A stretch of 64,000 nucleotides of DNA from Apostichopus japonicus (taxonomy: Eukaryota; Echinodermata; Holothuroidea; Aspidochirotida; Stichopodidae): assembly GCF_037975245.1 (NCBI RefSeq), contig NC_092566.1, positions 13,199,001 to 13,263,000 on the forward strand, in the 5' to 3' direction. The translations under genes were made by a program, and so were the position numbers. This document shows positions 26,512 through 38,300 of this stretch, one piece after another. Positions within the stretch are counted from its first letter, which is position 1. Each line of letters opens with the position of its first letter. The notes beneath the pieces are model-generated. The model was given only the letters and a program-made list of their open reading frames with translations. It was not told the origin of the DNA and did not search any database.

Positions 26512-29070
26512 ACATTTGGCAACATTCTGAGTCAGTGCTTGATGCTGGAATCTCATCATGAGTATAATTAATGCAAGGTGTAAATGCATGATTGAGCATG
26601 CTCCTAGACCTACAGTACTAATTAATGCTATCAATGTTCATGGGTTATACCATGCAGCATGAATTGACTGCAATCTCGGCCAAGACAGAGAGAACACATC
26701 GTACGTACGGTGCATTTTAATTTCCATAGAAAACAGTCGGAGCTGTTAACTGAGAGTTTTGTGAATATTTCATCATCAATCAAGGTGTCTTCTCTTGTGA
26801 GATAATTCCTCTAGTGGTTAATGTGCCATCTATCACAAAGACATTCAAATATTTACCAAGTATACATTGTTTACTCTCTGTATTAAGAGTTCGACAGAAG
26901 ACTTTTTTCCTTTCTTAAGGGTTATTTGTTTGGGGGCCTCTGGGCCCCCAAATTCGAGACCTGTTCAAAAGTTTTGAAAATATTTTGACATGGAGGTGTT
27001 TCACTGTTCAACTTCAACTATGAAGTATTATTTTATTTTAAGTCACCTTCAAAGCAGTTTCCCTGCTTCAACATTTTATTGTTTAATGTATTATTACCTT
27101 TTAACCGGTCTCATCGTCTGGGTGTTATTTGGGACAATTGTTCCTGCAGGTAAAACATTTCTGAAAGCTTTTAGTGATTTTCAGCATGTTTCAATTTGAT
27201 TTATTTATGAGGCAAGATGATAACCTTAATCTTATTGGTAATACTAACAGTTTTTCTTATATGGATACAAGTGTAGTTGGCTAGTAATTTAAATTGTCTG
27301 AATTAAGCAGATGGTTTCCGTGGACATCAAGATTAATCATATTCCCAAGATATTTATCCATGAGAAATTGATACCTTTTGAATGAATACATGAAGATTTT
27401 AATTAATATTTCTCTTTTACATCAGAAATGAGAAATCATCTCAAACACTCCCCCCCCCCCCCTGTCCTGCACTTTGAACCTTCCTGCTATTGTGATCCTA
27501 ACTCTGCTCTGAAGTACTTTGATTATGTGGTACAGGTGGTCAGTGTGTGTAGTGAAGCACTCAACTGAGCCTACCTACAATAGTTATTTATGTCTGCCAC
27601 AGTTCATGCTCACTTCCTATCCTGCATTTTAGAGGGTGAATTGTCCTATATGTACCCACCCATCCATCAATCTTGATTTTCCTACCAAACCAATACCAAC
27701 TGCTACAGTTAATCCCTTTGTCCAACTTAGTCACATTTCAAAACACAAAAATAACCTGAGGGAAAAATATGGTCCAGTAGAAGGCCGCTGACTTCAACCA
27801 TAGGGTAGATTGGGATTTTCTACCAAAAAGGTCTGGGTTTTCTCCAGAAGTGTCACTACAGTACTCTCTTGGGTGGGATGCTGTCAAGCAGATATAGAGA
27901 TTGGATTTGATGTGATAGCAGATCTTTAATTAAATTATCTGTGGTTATTGGGGTTTTTGTAATAGACAGTAATTTGCGGGACATGATAAACCAAGATAAA
28001 GCCATAAAGATTTGTACACGATAAGTCTGTCATATGGAGGGAGCTGGTGCAGTGTGTAATGTTTTAAGTATAGTAAATTGTGCCTGGTGATGTTTTGCTT
28101 TGTACTAAGTTACTAGCCCCCCTACATGATAATTTTCTTCTAACTGACACTATGAGTAATTAGGTGCAGGAAGGTAGAGTATTAAACGCTATCCAGTTTA
28201 GATTGGCAAGCCTGTATTTGAATCAACCAATCATAGGTAACGACCCTGATTCAACCAGGAGGCTTGTCTGTGGTAGCTCCCTGTTTCCGCATAGAGCAGC
28301 ATTGCAGGAATGTATGCATACTGTTGTTTTTGCAGTGTATACTTTTACCAATATGACAAAACCATGTACCTATACCTTGATTGTTTCATCTCTCACTCAG
28401 TTGTGTCTGTGGTGATGACATTTTAATTGATAAATTGTGAACATCTAAGATGCAGTTTTAGGACATTTGCAGTACTTGGCATGAAAGGTCATTGATGGTG
28501 TCATACTTTTTGCTCTTACGTAAGTTGCAGTAATATGAGTAATGCAAGGTTATTTTGTAATTTACTTGAGCATACTCTCATACTGTGGATATGAATGATT
28601 GGAATTTGGCAATCTGATGTTAGTGGATATTTCCATGATGATAAGACGAAATAATATAAGTCTTACAGTGCCTTGTATATTACACTATTTCATAAATCAG
28701 TGATAATCTGTTCAAATTAAATCAATCTGCCATGCCCTCCTCACTTTTAGAGAATTTGAAAATCATATTGACAATCACTTTAATATTCACATCACCGTTT
28801 GCCAAAAGTTAGTCATGAATTATTCCAGACTAAGGATCAAACAACAGTTTGCCAAAGTCACCATACAGGAATAAATTAATTACTTATCATATATAAATGG
28901 AAATGTTGTTAAGTAATTCAGTACAAGATACTTACTGATCATAAGAAGGAGGGCTATGTTTGTTCACTGACATTATTGTTGTAAAATCATGCATTCATGA
29001 TCAAATGAATGGTGCAAATCGTGCCTGAATTCTTGAATAAAGATGATGGGCTCATTCTAGTGGGTGGTGC
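25671..29070. other. Noncoding stretch upstream of the UNC5 exons
   Basis: Apart from the AT palindromic tract at 26362-26510 and a C run near 27449, no feature is seen. A polypyrimidine/AG context and short open frames occur, but nothing resembles a UNC5 leader exon, which should end in phase 1. The sequence is probably intron 1 of the UNC5 gene or its 5' flank. Confidence 0.45.
26362..26510. repeat. (AT)n and ATATCC palindromic microsatellite
   Basis: A run of TATATA with interspersed GATATGG and CCATATC blocks can fold on itself: GATATGGATATATATATCC around 26425 and TATATCCATATC around 26469. It yields spurious YIYIYIY open frames on the minus strand, which are not genes. Cruciform or replication slippage is expected at such a tract. 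Confidence 0.9.
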
Positions 29071-29116
29071 ATGAGGATAGTATTCAATCTAGTACTATTT
29101 CTTCTTCTCCTTCCAG
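29071..29116 (+). other. Possible in-frame signal peptide read through a splice acceptor
   Basis: An ATG at 29071 is in frame with the first UNC5 exon and encodes MRIVFNLVLFLLLLP followed by AVSPAP. This is a textbook signal peptide shape: short basic start, hydrophobic core, small residues at a likely cleavage point. The same bases form a polypyrimidine tract and AG acceptor (CTTCTTCTCCTTCCAG) for exon 29117, and a pyrimidine tract naturally reads as Leu/Phe. It may therefore be chance. If transcription started just upstream, the receptor could be made without any further 5' exon. Confidence 0.35.
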
Positions 29117-29347
29117 CTGTGTCACCTGCCCCTGTATCTACATCCATTCCAGTCTTGCCGGTCATCTTGGAACATCCACAAGATGTGTACGTGGTCAGAA
29201 GCCAGTCGGTAGATCTCACCTGCACGGCTCAACCTGCCTCTCAGGTCTATTTCTCTTGCAATGGCGAGTTGATAAGTCCCGAGCAGCTGTCACATGACCA
29301 AACCTTTGATGAATACAAAGAAAACAAGATGATTAAAGCCAGATTGA
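29117..29347 (+). CDS. UNC5: UNC5 exon: N-terminal half of Ig domain 1
   Basis: The acceptor is TTCCAG at 29116 and the donor GTAAGT at 29348; phase is 1 on both sides. It encodes the segment ILEHPQDVYVVRSQSVDLTC followed by TAQPASQVYFSCNGEL, which aligns with the first Ig domain of UNC5. The two cysteines, in DLTC and YFSC, fit the UNC5 Ig1 arrangement, which carries an extra disulfide. The following intron (29348-31054) contains the small tandem duplication at 29817-29962 and otherwise nothing recognisable. Confidence 0.93.
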
Positions 29348-32300
29348 GTAAGTCTGCTGGAAACAATTAACTGACTTCTTCCTAATGAAGAGTTTGCATG
29401 CTTAATGAGTTACTCTGATTAAAGAATGACAAGGTGATATTGGTAAATTGTGAGAACGATAAGGCCTTGGTCAACCTTGGCAGGTGAACAGGTCAATGAA
29501 ATTAAATTGTTAAATAAGACTTGTAGCCACATAATACCTTGATAAAGAATTGATCAGTTCTCTGAGCATTTATACACCACAGTCCTCTAAATGTGAACAG
29601 ATCAGTTTAAAAGAGAACTTGTTTTGTAGCCTGGAGTAATGGGGGAGACAGAAATGGCTGTCTTCTTCCGTCTGCTCTTAGCTCATTCCCAACATTTTAC
29701 TGTATTATATGAATTAGGCTTGGGCAACTCCTACAAGTTTAGAGTCAAGTACTTGCTGTCCTACGTGATTCAACACATGACCAAGAAAGAAATAAGAAAG
29801 TAGGTGTACACAAACAGGTCCATCTATGGACAGACCTACTGTAATGTGACTATCAGGCATAGTACGGTAGGCCTTATTGCTTTCACACTAAAAAGGTCCA
29901 TTTATTGGCAGACCTTAAGTGACTATCAGGCATAGTACGGTAGGCCTTATTGCTTTCTCACTAGTAAACAACAGTAACAAAAATCATGAATTAAATCCAG
30001 CATATCTCTCTCCCATGTTATGCATATTTAAAATTACCAAGTATTTTTTTCTTGGATATTTATGAAAGATTGTAGTCCTAACAATCGCTAACGCTTACTT
30101 GAATGCTGGAATACAACAGAAAGCTACACATGCCCAAACCGTCTGTATAGCAAAAGATTCCACTATCTAGAATCGTTTGCAAAAGGGTTTGTTTGTGACC
30201 TGTCATAGTACAATACCATGTGAATGTGTTTTCACTAGAGAATGCCTCACATAGCATGAAGACCTGTAAATCCCCTACTGTATAAGTACTACAGACAAAA
30301 TAGCATGTGATCACAGAAACCTGGATATTCTGAGTTTCTGCTACTTAAAAACCACAAACTAGTGACCCTCCAATAAGAATTGGATCCTCATTCCTCAATT
30401 TGTTGCAGTGTTAGGTAAATTGTTTTTGAATTAAGAGGTAACTTTGGAGGTGGGTAGGCTTCATTGTGGCATACGCTAAACATGGTAGAATAGTGTACAA
30501 TTGTTAACATGGTAAGTTGAACAATAAACACTAACTAGAAAGGGGTCAAAGTGTTCATGATTTATTTCTTGAAGGCATTTCCTACATAGCATGAGTTTAT
30601 TGCATTATACTTCACACAATGGGCCTAATCTGGGGACTTTTGAAAGATGTCTATTGAATTCACACATGTGTTGGAAGTACTTACAGTACGTATACTTACC
30701 ACTGTTTTGTTGTAGTAACAAATACAACATGCCTTTGCATTGCAAACAACAAAGCCCCTTTTGTACAATATTTTCATAACCACCATGACTGGTACTGTAT
30801 TCCACATTATCAAATAGTGTCATGACACCTTACACATGTACTGTACCATGAGTCAAATAGAAAGTTTTTATCCAAACTGTTGTCACATCCAAGGATCAAC
30901 TTAACCACTCCTGCACTGACTTTGGAAGGTCATATTTATATTAAGTCTTACCTGAATGTACTAAAACATGAAATCCTTTTTGTATTCTCAAGTACCTTGT
31001 GTTTATAATATCTACTCCGAGTCATTATTCTTTACCGTTTCTTCTTGTCGGCAGCCATAGGCAAGAGGATAGTCCCAATCAGTGATGAAGGCATAAGGTG
31101 TCTTTGCCAAGCCTGGAATGATGGCCTCGGACCAGTGAATAGTGATAGTGCACTTGTTAAACCTGCAAGTGAGTAACACGTCATTGCTATCTTGATGGGT
31201 TTTCTCTGTGTTGTTGCACCAATGATTGCAACCTCAGCAAATCCATTTATGAGAAATTGAGAAGGCATTCACAGTGAATCACCTTTGCACAGTCCACCCA
31301 CATCATATCTCAATCAGCAGATTTACTGCATCATAGTGACTATCCTAGTGTATATGTTGTTGGATTTAAATCACCTTTGCACACAGTCCACCCACATCAT
31401 ATCTCAATCAGCCTATTGACTGCAACATAGTGACTATCCTAGTGTATATGTTGTGTGACTTGAATCACCTTTGCACAGTCCACCCACATCATATCTCAAT
31501 CAGCCTATTTAATGCATCATAGTGACTATCCCAGTATATATGTTGTGTGATTTGAATCACCTTTGCACAGTCTACCCACATCATATCTCAATCAGCCAAT
31601 TTACTGCATCATAGTGACTATCCTTGTACATATATATGTTGTATGATTGTCAGTTACTTTGGCAATTTGTCGTCATCTCAACTGAAATATTATCTATTGG
31701 CTTGTTCATATTTTGTAGCTTTGGACAGATTTTTTATACGGCAGCCACTGAGCAATTCCTACCCTGAGTCATTGCAGCCTATCGAACTCTACTGCAGTCC
31801 CCCGGATGGAGATCCCACACCGGAAACATACTGGCAGAAAGACGGAGAACGGATAGATACCTCTCTCGGTCATCACTACATCTTAAGTCACGAGAATTCA
31901 TTGATCATTAACCAGCCTGCAGTTATAGACTCGGGCAATTACACTTGCGTAGCCGCCAACATTGCTTACGAGAGAATTTCTGATGTTGCAAAAATCAGAG
32001 TATATGGTGAGTTTGGATCAAAGGTAAATGTGTCTTATTGTACATGTATGTTCTGACTGTGAGAAAAAGGTTATGATTAGGTTTGCAACATAGTGGTTGT
32101 TCTCAATTGAATACAACCACTTAAAAGTTAGGATTGTCCTAAGGAAAGTTTACTGATGAAAGAGGAGCATATTCTAAGCATGATCCTGCTGAAGTTTGCA
32201 AATGGTAATGAAAATGGACACAGACTGTTCTATAAGTGAACTTGAAGCAAACAGGTGTAATGTCATAATTGCACACTGGCAGCAAAATGTTCTGATCTTC

Positions 32301-35300
32301 CTTTTGATTCCTTGCTGGAAAGGAACCTATGCAGTGAGAGTGGCTTGTATGTGTGTGTGTGTGACGGGGTGATGGATATTTGTCATACTTGCAATGTAGA
32401 TGTATTATGGTGAGAAGGTGTGCCCGCTCACCTTATGAATATTAATGAGATTATGTGGCCAAATGAAAACTCTTTATATTGCAATAACTCTGCAATCTTA
32501 GAAAAGACTCCTTGGCATTCAAATTTCATTCTAGAAAGAAGAGAATATTAATATTATACCACAACATACCAAGTCTTAGATCAAGAACTTTGCAATAACT
32601 CTGCAACCTTAAGTCGGATTGTAGCCAAACTTGGTATATAGTTGTTGGTTAATTGCTGGTACATGAAGGCTATCTGGGCCCCAAAAGTGTTCTGGGCCTA
32701 TTTTACTATTGACACCTAGCCAATTTGCCCCATATTCATTACATTTGTTGTGTCTGATAATCTCATTTAAAATTTTTCGTAAAGCTCTTTCATTTCCAAG
32801 ATATACAAAAATTGATAAAATTGCGGAAACTCATTAAATATGTGCAAGCTATGACATAGAGTGTTGCGCTCATCAAACTAGCTTGTTTTAGGCTTTAACA
32901 AGTTAATTCCCCCTATTTACAGGCCCACATATATCATCGGAATAATGTGATGTTCCTTTTTTCAAAGAAGACAAAATATTTCAACAAATAGTCTTAGGCC
33001 ACAAACCTGTGTTCGGTGTCCTTGAAATGAAGGTTGAGGAAGAACATAACAGAAAATTAGGCAGTCACTCCCTTAACATCATCAATTTGCATATTTAGCT
33101 TGTATGTTTATTCCTAAATAAAACTAGAATTAAGGAAAGACTTATAAAATGGTCAACCTTTGTTGGGTGTTGCAGCTACAGTACTTCCATGATTTCTATT
33201 TTCTAATGCCTTTTACAGTGGTTAGGACATTGTTCTTCATAGGTGTCCATAGACCTTTAAATCAGATTACATCCAAACTTGGAAGACAGTTACATAGCAT
33301 TACAGCTGGTACATGTTGGTATAAATATTATGATATTGGGTGATGACATACAGCACTTTAATATTCCACTAGTTACCAAGGAACCATAGTTGCCTGTTGC
33401 CCTCGTGTTCACTTTACTCTTTGACCTTGGATTGGATAGGGTCCAACTTGGCCTAAGGGGATGTAAAGTTACCAATATATATCAATGACTGTAAGTGTGT
33501 TCTTAGCGAAATGTATCCCAATCGGAAGAAGGAAATTGGATGTCAATTTTATAGAAAAATGAAGAAGTTTGTGGTTCTGCTTCTATGACTTCACACTTGT
33601 TTGGTTCAAGTTCATGCCAAACATGTCAACTTCAAATGATGTTATCTCAAAAATGGTACGTAAGCATTGAATTTAACCTACTGTAAGTAACAAGGATGCT
33701 TAGAATATGTATAAATATTCCTCTGGACAATCATCCTTATAATAGTCTGTATGTGTTCACTGTATGTGGAAATAATTTTTCATTTAAGGCATTGGATTGC
33801 ATGTTCATAATGGAATGCATAATTCTGCTTGAAACTGTCATTCCATGGATACCTGTCAAACCTGATATCATTTATTGTAACAAATAATTAAAACCACAAC
33901 ACAGGTCACTGACTACTTTTATTGCAAGGTTATATTCTGCTAATTATTCACCTTTGATTTGTCTGATTCTTCAGTGATCACACAGGACACAAAAACATGT
34001 ATCTCTCTTTTTGTGCCATTTCAGTGAGCGGAGAATGGGGTTTGTGGAGTAGCTGGAGTAGCTGTGACCCACTCTGTGGTGATGGGGTCCAGACGAGGAG
34101 AAGGAAGTGTTCAAATCCGATGCCAGAGAGCGATAGAGAAGACTGCATAGGATCATCTAGAGAAACACAACCTTGCCATAACGCCTGCCCAAGTAAGAAT
34201 GCAGTGATTGAATTTTATTGGCAGTGCTTTATCAATCAAACAGTTGGAGTTTCTTTGTTTTCTTGATGAAATTCCTTTGAAGACCTGGTATCTACTTCAG
34301 AAACATTTTACAACTTTAATACTAATCTAAGTAATGGTTTGTTAAATAACTTTTCAAGCCAGAAAACTTTGTAGGTGAAGTAGAAAGTTGAAAACATTTC
34401 ATTGGTATGGAGAGAGACTAATTACATAGGATTGAAGATACCCCAAATTAAGGTCCGAAGCCCTTTATACACTGAACCCTTTTAGATACTCTGTATAGCA
34501 CTACTAGGAGCAGGTCAACTTTCAAGCACATACGGCCAGCTCTCTCATCCACCACCCCCCCCCCCTTCTCCCCATTCAATGTCTCTATAAAGTCACAGTG
34601 TGTTCAGTTACTGTGGAAAGGAGTAGCAATGTGAAATTCAATGTAGGTGTTTGGTTACCTATCTAGATGCAGATTAGCAGCAACTGATGTTATCCTTCAG
34701 AACTGGAGACTGTGTGAGATGGTTCCAAACAGGATATTAGAAACAATCAATTATTAGTTTGGTTACTCTTTGTAGCAATCCTTGACTTATATATTTACTG
34801 CTCAGCAGATTGAATACTTGTGAAACATCTCTGAAGTTGTCAGGTCCTAGTTCATTGTCTGATTATATATAGCTAGTGCTATGAAGTGCTGCCTAACAAA
34901 ATCCAGTAAGGTTTTCAAAGATGATTTCAAGCGGGCTTGCCAGATTTTAAGATGCCACTGACCAGATTTGCGGATGAAAAATATGCATAATGTGGGTTAT
35001 TAGACCAACGTTAAGGAGCAAAAATTGGTAAAAGAAATGTTGATGTTTTATACCGATGCATAGGCCTACCTGTATGCAACCTTTAGTCTGACTGACCAAC
35101 ATTTTCAGCTGCTATTGCTCTGAAATTGGTAGGCCGTTATTATTAAAAGGCCATCAAAATTTGGAAGACCCAAGATTTGTCACTTGTGGCTTTTCAAATG
35201 CCAAACTGGCAATGGTGATTTCTAGTAATCTAGGTTTGTGGGATGAAATGAAACAAATTATAACAAATACACAAAAAACAGCATTTAGCTGTAAATGAAG

Positions 35301-38300
35301 ATTGTATTTCTTTTGATTTTACGTACTCGAAAGGTATGAACTTTGATTGTTTCTGATTGCAGCTAATGGTAGATGGGGAGAGTGGTCAGATTGGTATGAC
35401 TGTAACGCCGAGTGCCAGAGTATCCGAGTACGGTCCTGTGACAGTCCAAGTCCAGCCAATGGCGGAAGGGACTGCAGGTCAGGTGCTGCATTGGAGAAGA
35501 AGAACTGTACGGGAGGACTATGTGCAGGTAAACTATAACAACAATATTAACACCTCATCTGTCAGACCAACAATGAATTAGCAAAATTTACTCGCGCCCC
35601 TTCCCTTAAGTAAATAGAAATATCCTTTGGAGGAGTTCACATGATAAATTTAACAGATTATTAGACATGGCTAGAATTAGAGAGATAATGGCTCAAGGGT
35701 GGACAAGGGCTCTCTGAGCTTACCAGAAGATGGAGATGTGTCTGAGACCAACATTGGTTCTTTTTTTTTTTGTTAGATGGTGCTAGTTATTTGTTGAATT
35801 CTTTGCTTGTGTGATTTTCATTTTCTTTTCATTAATTTTCTCTTTATAGTCGTAATGTGCTGTTGTTTTCTACATATTTTCCATTGTTCCTGTATTACCT
35901 TGTCTTAATTCTCGAAGCTGCATTCTTAAGTTTAAGAAATGCTTCTCATAATTGAATGATCATGGACTCTGCTATTTCTTTAATAATCATTTAAAAATAA
36001 ACAAAATGAGGGATTATTTGATAGATGTTAAATTCGCTCACTGCTTTCCTGCATCAAACTTTTTCCACAAAAAAACTAAATTTAAACTTTGCACTTTATA
36101 AAATGTATTCTTTGCAATCAGAATTCTTATCTAGAATTGGTTGCTATGTGCACATGCAACATGTCTGCCCACCATGTGATGCTCTCGGTAGAATCCCAGT
36201 GTACCTTATGGAAGTGCTGAATTAATTTAATTTGTGGTGCATAATTTTGATTGAAAATGTTAATTCATAAAGATGTATGGTATCAAAAGGCCATTCTGTG
36301 AGTTTAAAGAATCAAAGTACTTCTTATCTCAGTGTACAGCTTGTCAACTTGTTTTCTAATTCTATGATTTACTTTACTTCAAAACACTCCTTGCTTTTGC
36401 TTATATGTCATTCTTGATCAGAAATATTTCCTTCGAACAGTGTTTGTAAATCCAGAGAAAAGTCAGAGAGTCAGCTGGATTGGCGTCTGAAATTCCGAGA
36501 TCCCTTTTAGATATCCATGGTTCCTGGGTGGTTTGGCGACAAAAAGGGGATTTGTTTTGAATGTCATCAAGAAAACAGTGTAAACATCTCTGAAACGTGT
36601 TGATTGGCAAAGGAAAAAATAATTGTTAGCTGCTCCTACTGTTATTTTATTTCTTTGCTTGGGAACAGTCATAGGTTGGCCATATTGTGGAAAAAGGAGC
36701 AAAAAAATGTATTGCTGTGTATTGCAGAAGGTTTTGAAGTACAGCAGTTGTCTCAACCTTATCTGTTGAAGTTTGCAGATGGTGATTTGATCCTGTGGCA
36801 ATGTGCTCACCATCTGTGTCTATTTTTCTTGTTGCTTAGTTTAAATTGTTTTGTCATTTTTTCGAGGGAGCACAACCCCTGTTACCAATAAATGGAACTT
36901 ACCTGATTTAACTCAGATGTGGTCACAGCATGCCATAAATGAGTCAAGTATGGTCAAAATTGCAAAATCTTATTTTGTCAATGATTTCTATTATGATATT
37001 GAGTTCCAAACAGAGAAGAGGTAATTCTTCATACATGATAATATTTGTAAATTTCTGCAGCAGTTCAAAATAACTTGAAATTGTGTCATAGGTTGGAGAA
37101 ATGTCAGCCAAGTCCTAACGCTTGATCCCAAATAAATGAAACATTTAACCATTTCCAAATTATGAAGCATAATGGTCCACACCTGCATGGTGATTATGTT
37201 TTCTCTAGTGCGAAGGTAAATTCATACACACTTACCCAGTTATATGTAGCATGGTATTTCTGGTATTTCTGATGGATGTTGAGGGCAATAACTCTTCTGA
37301 ACAAGTCCTGAATATTAAACTAAAAATCAAGCAGCCATTTGTGGTCTCATTGCTGGTAGCAGGGATGAAATTACAATCACTAGCTAAGCATGCACTTAAA
37401 TCAAGGACAAACAGTGGCAGGGGATGTTAGATGTTACTTGTTGCTATGGTGATTTATCTTCTTCTTAATTTTTGTGGTTATCCCTGTTTGCTTAGCCCTA
37501 TTTGATGTTACATGTCTTTTCCCTGCAGTGGTGAATATTGGTGTCAATGGTGCCAGCTTTGAGAACACCAACTATGGTGTGCCTGGTAAGTTTATTTATT
37601 GGATGCTTAATGCTGATTGGATATGTATGCGTGATATTACCAGCAAAATTATATGATGTTAATGTCTTATATATAGCTCTTTAATAGGAAATGAATGTTT
37701 AATAGGGAAAGAAAATACTCAATATTACTCAGTCAAATATTCCACACACAAAATAAGACATTGGCTTGATTGCACATTACAAAGTAGTATTTTTGTATGT
37801 TGTTTTGGAGGTAAGATACAAAATTATAACATAGCAGCTACTTTACAAACTTTTTAATGACATTGAAGATATCACTGTGATTCTTAAAGAATTAGTTATC
37901 AGGTGGTTATCCACCAAGTATTAGAGCTGAAAATTTCATTTCTAATGCACAAAATGTTCAGCTGCAACCATTGCCAAAATAATTGGAAAGGAAAAGAGTG
38001 ATGGTGAATGACATTAAATGCAAAGCAGTTGTATATATATGTCTGTGGAATTTAAGTAAGGGCACTGTGTCAGTCATACTGAGCAAGATATTTAGAATGC
38101 TGTTTGTCTGTCGTCGTTAACCAACCATTTCAGTGATGAGATATAAAGGTCATTCTACCATTAATATCAGCTTTCACAAGAGAGGATCATGTCAAACTTA
38201 AATTGGATTTCCCCTTGGAATATATCATCATTTTCAGTATTACACATCTCAATCATTCCTTAAATTTGTGTTTGCTATAATAAGTATGTGTCACATGTAT

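Noticed and set aside
26390-26634. Minus-strand YIYIYIY open frames
   Set aside because: Product of an (AT)n microsatellite.
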